DNA of 37,463 nucleotides from Bacteroidota bacterium (GTDB taxonomy: Bacteria > Bacteroidota > Bacteroidia > Bacteroidales > WCHB1-69): contig WQTS01000123.1 of assembly GCA_009786185.1 (NCBI GenBank), forward strand, positions 1 to 37,463, in the 5' to 3' direction. Every line of letters starts with the position of its first letter. Within the stretch, counting starts at the first letter, position 1. A program made the position numbers and the translations under genes. Under the pieces are notes generated by a model. The model saw only the letters and a list, made by a program, of their open reading frames with translations. It had not been told where the DNA came from and did not search any database. Below are positions 7,219 through 15,366 of the stretch, piece by piece.

Positions 7219-9450
7219 ATGTCTCGAAAATTTCCTTTTTATCAACAACCCGATACCATGGACTGCGGTGCTACTTGTTTGGCAATGGTCGCCAAACATT
7301 ACGGTAAGACCTATACCATACAAAAGTTGCGAGAAATGTGCTCCGTCACCCGTGCAGGCGTAAGCCTCTTGGGTATCAGCGATGCAGCGGAAAAACTAGG
7401 ATTTAAAACCGTCGGCGTAAAGCTGAATTTTGAAAAATTGGCAAAAGATGTGCCATTACCGTGTATTGTGCATTGGCGACAAGAGCATTTTGTTGTTGTT
7501 TATAAAACCAAACTTAGAAAGGGGAAATCGACATCGGAGAATAGTCTTCCAGAAGGAATTGTTTATGTTGCTGACCCCGGACATGGATTAATTCAATTTA
7601 CCGTTCAAGAGTTTTGCAACAGTTGGCTCAGTACGAAAAAAGACGGTGAAGAAGAAGGAATAGCATTATTATTAGAACCAACACCGGCATTTTACGAACA
7701 AGAAGACGAAAAAAGCGACAGAACAAAATTCTCGTACATTTTTCGTTATCTAAAACCTTATCGAAAATATATCATTCAACTTTTTCTAGGCTTGTTGTTG
7801 GGTTCGTTGTTGCAACTTATATTCCCATTTTTAACACAAAGCATAGTAGATTATGGTATTAGTAACCAAAATTTAAGTTTTGTTACATTAATCTTAATTG
7901 CTCAGTTAGTTTTATTCACAAGTCAAACCGTTGTCGAATTTATCCGAAGCTGGATACTGCTACACATTACAGCAAGGATAAATATTTCAATGATTTCAGA
8001 TTTTTTGATTAAACTGATGAAACTGCCTATCCGTTTTTTCGATATTAAGATGATAGGAGATATTATGCAGCGAATTAATGATAATTCCAGAATACAGAAT
8101 TTTCTTACATCAAGCAGCATCAATACGTTGTTTTCATTTTTCAATCTCATTATATTTTCCATTGTTTTAGGATTGTATAACTTAAAAATACTTGGCATTT
8201 TCTTATTAGCAAGTGTATTATATGTACTTTGGATTGTCATCTTCCTAAAAAGACGTAAAGAATTGGACTACAAACGCTTTGCGCAAGCATCAGCAGAACA
8301 AAGTAATCTTTACCAACTCATTACCGGCATGCAGGAAATAAAACTAAATAACAGTGAAAAACAAAAGCGCTGGGAATGGGAAAATATTCAAATAAAGCTG
8401 TTTAACGTCAGCATCAAAGGCTTGGCATTGAGTCAGTACCAACAGGCAGGAGCGTTTTTTATAGACCAAACAAAAAACATTGTCATCTCATTTTTTGCTG
8501 CCCAAGCGGTAATTAACGGCAATATGACTTTGGGTATGATGATGGCAGTGCAATACATCATTGGACAGCTCAATGCACCTATTGGACAACTCATCGGATT
8601 TGTGCAATCGGCGCAAGATGCCAAAATCAGTTTAGAGCGTTTGGGTGAAATCCACAACCGCGAAGATGAAGAAAACCCCAACGCAAGCAAAATTATGTTG
8701 CTTCCACAAAATAGGACTGTCTCTGTACAAAACCTCACTTTCCAATATGATGGACAGTATAGTGAAACTGTTTTGGATAATGTTAATTTAGAAATTCCAA
8801 GTGGAAAAGTAACTGCCATTGTGGGCATGAGCGGTAGCGGTAAAACCACATTAGTAAAACTGTTGTTGGGTTTTTATCTACCTGTTAAGGGTGAAATTAA
8901 AATTGGCGAATATAACTTGCAAAATATCAACGCACATGTATGGCGTGGGCACTGCGGCGCAGTAATGCAAGACGGCTACATTTTTTCCGATACCATTGCC
9001 CGCAATATTGCCGTAGGCGATGAAATAGTAGATACCAACCGTTTGCTTCATGCCGCCAAAGTTGCCAACATTCAAGAAATGGTAGAAGGCTTACCATTGG
9101 GCTACAACACCAAAATAGGGCAAGAGGGACAAGGCATCAGTCAAGGGCAACGGCAACGGATTTTAATTGCACGCGCTGTTTATAAAAATCCGGAATATAT
9201 CTTTTTCGATGAAGCTACCAACGCTTTGGACGCCAACAATGAAAAGGTGATTATGGAAAATCTTGATGAGTTTTTTGAAGGTAAAACAGTAGTAGTTGTT
9301 GCCCACAGGCTAAGTACAGTAAAAAACGCCGATAACATTGTGGTGTTGGAAAAAGGAAAAATAGTGGAACAAGGCACACATAAAGAACTTACAAAACTAA
9401 AAGGAATTTATTATGAGTTGGTGAAAAATCAATTAGAATTGGGAAATTGA
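7219..9450 (+). CDS. Peptidase-containing ABC exporter (C39 peptidase, bacteriocin type)
   Basis: A 743-residue inner-membrane exporter that should cut the precursor after Gly-Gly and pump out the mature peptide. Residues 1-140 form a C39 peptidase with catalytic Cys16 (MDCGATC), His90 (QEHFVVVY) and Asp119 (VADPGHG). Six membrane helices follow between about 180 and 460. The ATP-binding domain has Walker A GMSGSGKT (536-543), signature ISQGQRQR, Walker B IFFDEAT and switch VAHRLST. All catalytic residues are present, so it should be active. The start is 48 bases after the barrel gene and HlyD begins 1 base after its stop. It is less AT-rich than the maturase genes, so the cluster may be a composite. 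Confidence 0.93.
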   Translation: MSRKFPFYQQPDTMDCGATCLAMVAKHYGKTYTIQKLREMCSVTRAGVSLLGISDAAEKLGFKTVGVKLNFEKLAKDVPLPCIVHWRQEHFVVVYKTKLRKGKSTSENSLPEGIVYVADPGHGLIQFTVQEFCNSWLSTKKDGEEEGIALLLEPTPAFYEQEDEKSDRTKFSYIFRYLKPYRKYIIQLFLGLLLGSLLQLIFPFLTQSIVDYGISNQNLSFVTLILIAQLVLFTSQTVVEFIRSWILLHITARINISMISDFLIKLMKLPIRFFDIKMIGDIMQRINDNSRIQNFLTSSSINTLFSFFNLIIFSIVLGLYNLKILGIFLLASVLYVLWIVIFLKRRKELDYKRFAQASAEQSNLYQLITGMQEIKLNNSEKQKRWEWENIQIKLFNVSIKGLALSQYQQAGAFFIDQTKNIVISFFAAQAVINGNMTLGMMMAVQYIIGQLNAPIGQLIGFVQSAQDAKISLERLGEIHNREDEENPNASKIMLLPQNRTVSVQNLTFQYDGQYSETVLDNVNLEIPSGKVTAIVGMSGSGKTTLVKLLLGFYLPVKGEIKIGEYNLQNINAHVWRGHCGAVMQDGYIFSDTIARNIAVGDEIVDTNRLLHAAKVANIQEMVEGLPLGYNTKIGQEGQGISQGQRQRILIARAVYKNPEYIFFDEATNALDANNEKVIMENLDEFFEGKTVVVVAHRLSTVKNADNIVVLEKGKIVEQGTHKELTKLKGIYYELVKNQLELGN

Positions 9451-9451
9451 T

Positions 9452-10792
9452 ATGGAAGAAGAAAAAGAAATAAAGCAAGAGAGCATCCAAAAGGAGATTG
9501 AGCTCAAAAGTCCTGCCGTGCAGGAGGTTTTGGGTCGTCCGCCCCGTTGGATTATTCGTTGGGGGATTAGCATAATATTCATTGTCATAGCAGGCTTGGT
9601 TGTCGGTAGTTATTTCTTCAAATATCCTGATATTATTGAGGCACGCATAGTAGTAACCACAGAAAATCTTCCGGCAGGGCTTATGGCAAAAAACAGCGGC
9701 AGGATAGATACTATTTTTGTATCTGAAAAGCAGTTGGTAAAAAAGGGTGATTTTATTGCCCTCATTGAAAACCCTGTCCGGTTTCAAGATGTGATAGAGT
9801 TAAAAACAGCGTTGCAGGATTTTAACTCCCAATACATTAATTCTACAACCCATGACTCGCTTTTTGGTTTCCGCTTTCTGTTTTCCGCTCAATTGGGCGA
9901 AATTCAACCCGCTTACGAACATTTTGTAAAAAGCTATCGCGATTATCTCTTCTTTTTAGAAACGCAGTTTAATACTAAAAAAATTGCCGCTATTGAAAGA
10001 CAGATTGCGCAATACAGAAAAATTGTTGATAAAACTAAAACGCAAATTCGTTTTGCAGCAAGTCAGTTGCAGAGCAACGAGAAATTGTATGCCATAGATT
10101 CTGTGCTATTTGCAAAAGGCGCTATTTCTGTTGCGGAGTTCGAGCGAGCACGAGGCGTTTACTTGCAACAACTTCAATCTTTTGAGAGTACCAAAATGTC
10201 TTTAGAAAACCTGTTATTGTCCATTGCACAATTGGAACAATCCATTTTTGAGCTACAACAACAGGATTTGGAACAAAAAACACAATTACAACTAAACCTT
10301 AGTAGCAGTTTTAATCAGTTACAAACACAATTAGCGCAATGGGAGCAAAGCTATTTATTAATCAGCCCAATAGATGGTTTTTCCACTATGACCAAATATT
10401 GGCAGCACAACCAAAACATTGTTGCCGGCGAAGTGCTGGCAACGATAGTACCACAATATAAAACCAAAATTATCGGGAAAATAGAGTTGCCCCCACGTGG
10501 CGCCGGAAAAGTAAAAGAAGGGCAATTCGTAAACGTAAAATTCGACAATTATCCTTATATGGAATATGGCATGATGAAAGTACAAATTGCTCATATTTCG
10601 TTAGTTCCCATAAATAGAGATAATCAAAAATATTTCGTATTGGAAGTAGTCTTCCCCGATTCGTTAGTTACCAATTATGGTAAAACGTTAGAGTTTAGCC
10701 AAGAAATGACCGGTACTGCCGAAATCATCACAGAGGATTTGCGGTTGTTAGATAGATTTTTAAATCCTATAAAATCAGTAATTAAGAGGTAG
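9452..10792 (+). CDS. HlyD-family periplasmic adaptor of the peptide exporter
   Basis: A 446-residue membrane-fusion protein. It has a short cytoplasmic N-terminus and one membrane helix (about 37-56). The lipoyl/barrel-sandwich half reads NSGRIDTIFVSEKQLVKKGD (81-100), followed by a long coiled-coil hairpin (about 150-300, many Gln/Leu/Glu), the second lipoyl half (SPIDGF) and a beta-barrel end. It starts 1 base after the exporter stop. It links the ABC exporter to an outer-membrane channel. No TolC-like gene lies in the cluster, so either the barrel protein at 4723 or a TolC from elsewhere must complete the path. Last gene of the cluster. Confidence 0.9.
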   Translation: MEEEKEIKQESIQKEIELKSPAVQEVLGRPPRWIIRWGISIIFIVIAGLVVGSYFFKYPDIIEARIVVTTENLPAGLMAKNSGRIDTIFVSEKQLVKKGDFIALIENPVRFQDVIELKTALQDFNSQYINSTTHDSLFGFRFLFSAQLGEIQPAYEHFVKSYRDYLFFLETQFNTKKIAAIERQIAQYRKIVDKTKTQIRFAASQLQSNEKLYAIDSVLFAKGAISVAEFERARGVYLQQLQSFESTKMSLENLLLSIAQLEQSIFELQQQDLEQKTQLQLNLSSSFNQLQTQLAQWEQSYLLISPIDGFSTMTKYWQHNQNIVAGEVLATIVPQYKTKIIGKIELPPRGAGKVKEGQFVNVKFDNYPYMEYGMMKVQIAHISLVPINRDNQKYFVLEVVFPDSLVTNYGKTLEFSQEMTGTAEIITEDLRLLDRFLNPIKSVIKR

Positions 10793-10860
10793 GAACTCTT
10801 ACCTTTTGTCCTATTCCCTTTCTTTTCCCCACCTTACCTTTGCTGTAAACACTTAAGTTT

Positions 10861-11025
10861 ATGGCAAAACGCACCCACCGCATCAATATCTACATCAACG
10901 GCAAGGAGCTGACAAGAGAGTGGGAACGGTTTAAAAAAGAGATAGATAAGCTCAAAGAAGAAGACCGGTTATTGTATGTTCTGTTGGACATACTATCGCC
11001 CTTGCGTCCTTTACGTTCATTATAA
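10861..11025 (+). pseudogene. N-terminal remnant of a phage tape-measure gene
   Basis: A 54-residue frame starts MAKRTHRINIYINGKELTRE, typical of the first residues of Bacteroidales prophage tail tape-measure proteins. It continues as a charged helix (KKEIDKLKEED) up to about base 10967. From there the DNA is instead the reverse complement of an integrase gene, so the last ~19 residues (LLYVLLDILSPLRPLRSL) are out-of-family read-through. A TAnnTTTG-like box (TACCTTTG, 10835-10842) lies just upstream. The gene is therefore beheaded at about codon 36, consistent with a deletion that joined it to the integrase. Confidence 0.6.
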
Positions 11026-11495
11026 ACGTAATCCATGAATTTAGCAACAAGCGCATGAGTAACCATAGAAGAATAAATATTGGGGGATACTTTTTCCAGC
11101 CACTCACCAAAAATACTCACAAACGAAGAATAAGACCTATATGTGGCTGCCCGGATATTGCGCTTTACTTCTTCTAAATATTTCTCCGTAACCTCTTTTA
11201 AAGGTATGTATAAGCGCGAATCCTCTCCCATAAAATAAGGATTCCAACCGGTGGACAGTTTCATGTTGAGCGCAACAATAATATTATTGATGTGCCTTCT
11301 GGCTTCCATTTTTGATGGATAACGCTTTGGTAGCCTTTGTAATCTTATCATCTTTCTAGATAAAATTTGCGTTTGTGGATTTTCCACATAGTACTCAATA
11401 ATCCATCCGGATTTGTTGGTTTTTAAAGTTGCCGGCAAGTAATTTGCAGCAGAATTAGCAGTTGATACTGCTAAGCGGGGTGATTGTACTGGCAT
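10890..11495 (-). pseudogene. Truncated prophage tyrosine integrase (N-terminal half)
   Basis: Reading leftwards from 11495, about 175 residues match the start of a Bacteroidota phage or mobile-element integrase. There is an Arg/Lys-rich arm region (residues ~28-80) and the SAM-like core-binding domain (about 95-170, containing KEVTEKYLEEVKRNI and MSNRTYNN). Similarity stops at about base 10968. The final ~25 residues come from the antisense of the tape-measure remnant. The whole catalytic domain (Arg, His-x-x-Arg, Tyr) is missing, so the protein cannot recombine DNA. It lies next to tRNA genes, where such integrases normally sit. Confidence 0.8.
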
Positions 11496-11497
11496 TT

Positions 11498-11528
11498 TTT
11501 TTTTAGATTTGTGAGATATCTAAAAAAA
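11498..11528. repeat. 11-bp perfect inverted repeat upstream of the integrase start
   Basis: TTTTTTTAGAT (11498-11508) and ATCTAAAAAAA (11518-11528) pair perfectly around 9 bases. It is just upstream of the integrase ATG and could be an operator, an accessory integrase site or a weak bidirectional terminator. No choice can be made from sequence alone. Confidence 0.4.
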
Positions 11529-11562
11529 GTTATTTGTTGCGATACTGTTACGATTTAAACAT

Positions 11563-11600
11563 AATAGCCAACAGTCTGCTTTTGCAAACTATTGGCTATT
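11563..11600 (-). terminator. 17-bp hairpin ending the tRNA operon
   Basis: AATAGCCAATAGTTTGC pairs with GCAGACTGTTGGCTATT (two G-U pairs, minus-strand reading) around an AAAA loop. It lies 21 bases after the 3' end of tRNA-Gly. No strong T tract follows, but stem length and place fit a terminator, or a boundary between tRNA genes and the inserted prophage. Confidence 0.6.
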
Positions 11601-11620
11601 AATGCCTTTCGAGGTTTTGA

Positions 11621-11692
11621 GCGGAAGACGGGGCTCGAACCCGCCACCTAAAGCTTGGAAGGCTTTCGCTCTACCAAATGAGCTACTTCCGC
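11621..11692 (-). tRNA. tRNA-Gly (TCC)
   Basis: Read on the minus strand, a full cloverleaf of 72 bases: acceptor GCGGAAG/CTTCCGC, D-arm AGCTC..GAGC, anticodon loop centred on TCC, T-arm GGTTCGAGCC. No encoded CCA. It is third in the Thr-Tyr-Gly row and nearest to the prophage remnant. Confidence 0.95.
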
Positions 11693-11704
11693 AATTTACA
11701 AGAG

Positions 11705-11786
11705 TGGGGAGAGAAGGATTCGAACCTCCGAAGGTATCACCAACAGATTTACAGTCTGCCCCATTTAGCCACTCTGGAATCTCCCC
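11705..11786 (-). tRNA. tRNA-Tyr (GTA)
   Basis: An 82-base class II tRNA with a long variable arm, acceptor GGGGAGA/TCTCCCC, discriminator A, anticodon GTA in CTGTAAATC, T-loop GGTTCGAATCC. Twelve bases separate it from tRNA-Gly and nine from tRNA-Thr, so all three are one transcript. Confidence 0.95.
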
Positions 11787-11795
11787 ATTATGTTG

Positions 11796-11869
11796 AGCCG
11801 GTGGACGGATTCGAACCGCCGACCAGCTGATTACAAATCAGCTGCTCTGGCCAACTGAGCTACACCGGC
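11796..11869 (-). tRNA. tRNA-Thr (TGT)
   Basis: A 74-base cloverleaf with acceptor GCCGGTG/CACCGGC, anticodon TGT inside a CTGATTTGTAATCAG arm, T-arm GGCGGTTCGAATCCGTC. First gene of the minus-strand tRNA operon. Confidence 0.95.
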
Positions 11870-11909
11870 AAAGTACAAAAAGTCAAAGTACGTGTCCCGT
11901 TTGGGGCGG

Positions 11910-11917
11910 CAAAAATA
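11910..11917 (-). promoter_or_regulatory. -7 box of the tRNA-Thr-Tyr-Gly operon
   Basis: TATTTTTG on the minus strand fits the Bacteroidota TAnnTTTG box. A GC-rich stretch follows at the expected start of transcription, as is common at stable-RNA promoters, and tRNA-Thr begins about 40 bases downstream. The -33 element is not clear. Confidence 0.6.
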
Positions 11918-11965
11918 GTTTTTTTTTTGTTACTTCGGAAAACAACAATTATTTTTTCAAACAAT

Positions 11966-12880
11966 TCAATACCGCGGATGAAATTGCGCAATAGCGCTCC
12001 GAATATAATCCGTATCTAAATGTGTATAAATCTCTGTAGTTGTAATACTTACATGTCCTAACATTTCCTGTACAGCGCGTAAGTCAGCACCGCCCTCAAT
12101 TAAATGGGTGGCAAAAGAATGGCGAAAAGTATGCGGACTTATGTTTTTCTGTATTCCGCCAAGTTGCGCAAATTCTTTAACCATTATAAAAATCATAATA
12201 CGCGTTAATTTACTTCCTCTACAGTTAAGAAACAGCATATCTTCCATCCCTTTTTTTATTTTTAGCTTTGAACGACCTCCGTCAACATAGTGCATCACTG
12301 CTTTTTGCGCCGTCTCTCCAATGGGAACAAGCCGCTCTTTATTTCCTTTCCCAATAATTCGAATAAAATTATCGCGGAAGAATAATTGAGATAGTTTTAG
12401 ATCAATCAATTCACTCACGCGCAAACCACATCCATACAACACTTCTACAATGGCTTTGTTACGATGTCCTTCCGGCTTACTAAGGTCAATAGTTGCAATA
12501 ATCGACTCAATTTCTTTAACCGAAAGCACTTCAGGTAAAGTTCTTCCAATTTTAGGCGCTTCCAACAATTCCGTAGGATTATGCTCAATTATTTTTTCAT
12601 ATTGCAAAAAACGATAAAACGCCTTTAAAGAAGAAACTGCTCGCGCTTGTGAACTGGCTTTCGCCTTTTTTTTAAAAAGTTGCTGTAAATAGTTTTGAAA
12701 ATCTACTAAAGTTGCCTCTTTTAGCAGTTGTTCATCAAGTTTTTCATCATTCTGAGAAAGAGAATGAGCAAACTTTTCAATATCAGACAAATATGCTTCC
12801 ACTGTTTTGGGAGAAAGCGATTTTTCTAAACGCAAGTAAGATTGAAACAGCGGAAGGTATAACATTAAAGAAGGTAGCAC
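11966..12880 (-). CDS. xerD: Tyrosine recombinase XerD
   Basis: A 304-residue site-specific recombinase that resolves chromosome dimers at dif, normally with XerC and FtsK. The N-terminal core-binding domain includes FQSYLRLEKSLSPKTVEAYL. The catalytic set is present: Arg in YGCGLRVSEL, Lys in GKGNKER, HTFRHSFATHL, LGHVSITTTEIYTH with the nucleophilic Tyr. The track-length start is GTG at 12880, which overlaps the TAG of the gene upstream and suggests coupling. An in-frame ATG at 12865 would remove five residues and is equally likely. XerC versus XerD is judged from the N-terminal sequence only. Confidence 0.9.
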   Translation of the reverse strand: MLPSLMLYLPLFQSYLRLEKSLSPKTVEAYLSDIEKFAHSLSQNDEKLDEQLLKEATLVDFQNYLQQLFKKKAKASSQARAVSSLKAFYRFLQYEKIIEHNPTELLEAPKIGRTLPEVLSVKEIESIIATIDLSKPEGHRNKAIVEVLYGCGLRVSELIDLKLSQLFFRDNFIRIIGKGNKERLVPIGETAQKAVMHYVDGGRSKLKIKKGMEDMLFLNCRGSKLTRIMIFIMVKEFAQLGGIQKNISPHTFRHSFATHLIEGGADLRAVQEMLGHVSITTTEIYTHLDTDYIRSAIAQFHPRY

Positions 12881-13458
12881 TAAAAAGTAAAACCTACTTT
12901 TACTTCAACACCTCCAAAATATTCATTATTCCACGATTTCATGAAAAGGCCCGAAGTAAAAGAAAGCGCTCTAACTTTAAACCCTGCTGCCATAGTAGCG
13001 TATAGCCCCGGTGTAACTCTTTGTTTTGAATACCCATACCACATATCATACAAATAAACGCCATTTTCATCATAGTATGGTTCGTACCAATTAGTCCAAT
13101 CTTGCCAAAAACTGACTCTTAGACCAATTCCAACATTTACAAGCGGTTTAAGCTTTTTCTTTCCGGGAAAATAATGACGATAGTTGACAAAAAAGGGAAC
13201 GCTCTGTTGCGATCGAAAATCTGCCTCGTAGCCTACTCCAATACCAATTAAATCCTGCGTCTTGTTAAAACGAATACCATTAATAAAAACACCTGTAAAT
13301 CCGAACGTTCCACCACCAAAAAAACCATATTCGTTAATGAATGAGTAAGAGATCCGCTTTTCAGCGCTCTCATTTGTTTGAACTTCCTGTTGTCCATAAC
13401 TCAATATGGGCATTGCCATAAAGGCGGCTGCAAAAATGACTAATAAGAAATTTTTCAT
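12880..13458 (-). CDS. Small outer-membrane beta-barrel-like protein
   Basis: A 192-residue protein with a clear signal peptide (MKNFLLVIFAAAFMAMPILSYGQ). The rest is Gly- and aromatic-rich with alternating strands (GYEADFRSQQSVPFFVNYRHYF, GLFMKSWNNEYFGGVEVKVGFTF), ending in Phe, as in eight-stranded outer-membrane barrels. I recognise no specific family. It overlaps the start of xerD by the shared TAGTG. It stands 45 bases after ettA on the same strand, but its product is functionally unlike both. Confidence 0.7.
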   Translation of the reverse strand: MKNFLLVIFAAAFMAMPILSYGQQEVQTNESAEKRISYSFINEYGFFGGGTFGFTGVFINGIRFNKTQDLIGIGVGYEADFRSQQSVPFFVNYRHYFPGKKKLKPLVNVGIGLRVSFWQDWTNWYEPYYDENGVYLYDMWYGYSKQRVTPGLYATMAAGFKVRALSFTSGLFMKSWNNEYFGGVEVKVGFTF

Positions 13459-13503
13459 AGGGTTTGAAATTTTTAATGTAATCTTAACGCTGTGGCATTC
13501 AAT

Positions 13504-15180
13504 TTATTTTATCAACTTCTTATATCTAATTCGCTTCGGTTCCACATAGCCCAACCGTTTCTTTTTATTTTCCTCATATTCGGTATAATTTCCTTCAAAG
13601 AAATACACTTGCGAGTCGCCTTCAAATGCCAAAATATGGGTGCAAACTCTGTCTAAAAACCAGCGGTCGTGCGAAATAATTACAGCGCAACCGGCAAAGT
13701 TTTCCAATCCTTCTTCCAAAGCGCGTAAGGTGTTCACATCAATATCGTTAGTAGGTTCGTCCAATAACAACACATTAGCCTCCGATTTGAGCGTAAGCGC
13801 CAAATGCAAACGATTGCGCTCGCCGCCCGAAAGCACGCCTGATTTCTTATTTTGGTCTTGTCCACCAAAATTAAAACGGGAAATATAGGCACGCGAATTA
13901 ATAAGGCGTCCGCCCATCATCATCTGCTCGTTTCCTTCCGAAACCACTTCCCATACGGTTTTTTCCGGATCAATTTCCACGTGTTGCTGGTCAACGTAGC
14001 CTACTTTCACGGTTTCACCCACTTTAAATTCGCCGGAGTCGGGTTGTTCTATACCCATAATTAAGCGGAATAATGTGGTTTTTCCTGCACCGTTTGGTCC
14101 AATAATACCTACAATACCGTTAGGAGGAAGTGAGAAGTTTAAGTCTTCAAACAGTAGTTTGTCGCCGAAGGCTTTTGAAACGTGCACCACATCAATTACA
14201 TTCGTTCCTAAACGTGGTCCGTTCGGAATAAAAATTTGCAACTTTTCTTCACGTTCTTTTACATCTTCATTCAACAATTTATCGTACGCATTCAAACGCG
14301 CTTTTCCTTTCGAGTGGCGTGCTTTGGGCGACATGCGCACCCATTCCAACTCACGTTCCAACGTCTTCATTCGTTTAGATTCCTGTTTTTCTTCCTGTGC
14401 CAAACGTTGTGTTTTTTGCTCTAACCACGAAGAATAGTTGCCCTGCCAAGGAATGCCTTCTCCCCTATCCAATTCTAAAATCCAGCCGGCTACATTGTCT
14501 AAGAAATAGCGGTCGTGGGTAACGGCAATCACTGTACCTTTATATTGTTGCAGGTGCATTTCCAGCCACTCTACCGATTCGGCATCCAAGTGGTTGGTTG
14601 GCTCATCCAACAACAAAATATCGGGTTCGGAAAGCAGCAGTCGGCACAATGCCACACGGCGACGCTCGCCGCCCGACAAGTTTTTTACCGGTGTATCCGG
14701 ATCGGGGCAGCGCAGGGCATCCATAGCACGCTCCAATTTGTTGTCCAATTCCCAGGCATCGTATTGATCAATCAGCTCCGTCAATTCACCCTGGCGATCA
14801 ATAAGTTTTGCCATTTCATCATCGGTCATCTCTTCCATAAACTTCATATTCACCGCTTCATATTCGGCTAAAATATCCACCACTTTTTGCACACCCTGTT
14901 TCACCACATCAATTACGGTAAGTGAGTCATCCATTTCTGGTTCTTGCGCTAAATAACCCACCGTATAGCCGGGTGAAAACACAACTTCTCCTTGATATGA
15001 TTTATCCACGCCGGCTATAATCTTTAGAAGTGAGGATTTTCCGGAGCCGTTCAATCCCAACACGCCAATTTTTGCGCCATAATAAAAGGAGAGGTAAATA
15101 TTTTTTAATACTTGTTTTTGAGGCGGATAGATTTTACTCACATTCACCATGGAGAAGATAATTTTTTTGTCGTCGCTCAT
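13504..15180 (-). CDS. ettA: Energy-dependent translational throttle protein EttA (ABC-F)
   Basis: A 558-residue ABC-F ATPase with two ATP-binding domains and no membrane segments. It binds the ribosomal E site and ties the first peptide bond to the ATP/ADP state. Domain 1 has Walker A GLNGSGKS (42-49), signature LSGGERRR and LLLDEPTNHLD. An Arg/Lys/Glu-rich linker (about 245-310, KTQRLAQEEKQESKRMKTLE) leads to domain 2 with GPNGAGKTT, LSGGERNR and LLLDEPTNDID. The length and the C-terminus (EENKKKRLGYVEPKRIRYKKL) are typical of EttA rather than of antibiotic-resistance ABC-F proteins. Confidence 0.93.
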   Translation of the reverse strand: MSDDKKIIFSMVNVSKIYPPQKQVLKNIYLSFYYGAKIGVLGLNGSGKSSLLKIIAGVDKSYQGEVVFSPGYTVGYLAQEPEMDDSLTVIDVVKQGVQKVVDILAEYEAVNMKFMEEMTDDEMAKLIDRQGELTELIDQYDAWELDNKLERAMDALRCPDPDTPVKNLSGGERRRVALCRLLLSEPDILLLDEPTNHLDAESVEWLEMHLQQYKGTVIAVTHDRYFLDNVAGWILELDRGEGIPWQGNYSSWLEQKTQRLAQEEKQESKRMKTLERELEWVRMSPKARHSKGKARLNAYDKLLNEDVKEREEKLQIFIPNGPRLGTNVIDVVHVSKAFGDKLLFEDLNFSLPPNGIVGIIGPNGAGKTTLFRLIMGIEQPDSGEFKVGETVKVGYVDQQHVEIDPEKTVWEVVSEGNEQMMMGGRLINSRAYISRFNFGGQDQNKKSGVLSGGERNRLHLALTLKSEANVLLLDEPTNDIDVNTLRALEEGLENFAGCAVIISHDRWFLDRVCTHILAFEGDSQVYFFEGNYTEYEENKKKRLGYVEPKRIRYKKLIK

Positions 15181-15184
15181 AAGA

Positions 15185-15199
15185 AATTTAAAGATTTAA
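15185..15199. repeat. AATTTAAAGATTTAA spacer motif, copy 1
   Basis: The 15-base string AATTTAAAGATTTAA, inside a longer TTTAAR-rich stretch (to about 15214), occurs again at 25890-25904 between nusA and infB. Both copies are in non-coding gaps. They may be decayed interspersed repeats or simple AT spacers. Confidence 0.5.
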
Positions 15200-15219
15200 G
15201 GTTTAAAAATTTAAGGATG

Positions 15220-15227
15220 CAAAAGTA
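15220..15227 (-). promoter_or_regulatory. Possible -7 box for ettA
   Basis: TACTTTTG on the minus strand matches TAnnTTTG and lies 40 bases before the ettA ATG. No clear -33 box. Divergent from the promoter of the secreted repeat protein. Confidence 0.4.
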
Positions 15228-15320
15228 TTCAAAAAAAGATAATAATGCTTCGACTCTCTTTTTCATCTGAAATCTACGAGTAATTCATAGTTTAATTATG
15301 TTCGCTATATAATTTTTTTA

Positions 15321-15328
15321 TATTTTTG
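15321..15328 (+). promoter_or_regulatory. -7 box for the type IX-secreted protein gene
   Basis: TATTTTTG followed by GCAGTC, 38 bases before the ATG at 15367, fits the Bacteroidota -7 consensus TAnnTTTG. The -33 element is weak. Confidence 0.55.
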
Positions 15329-15366
15329 CAGTCATTAAACATTATTTTTATTAAAAATTATTATCC

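Noticed and set aside
11602..11796. 64-residue plus-strand frame
   Set aside because: It runs antisense through tRNA-Gly and tRNA-Tyr; the tRNAs explain the sequence.
15183..15214. Terminator or tandem-repeat array after the AATTTAAAGATTTAA motif
   Set aside because: The stretch is AT-rich and irregular, with no stable stem and only one other copy in the window; listed only as a short repeated motif.
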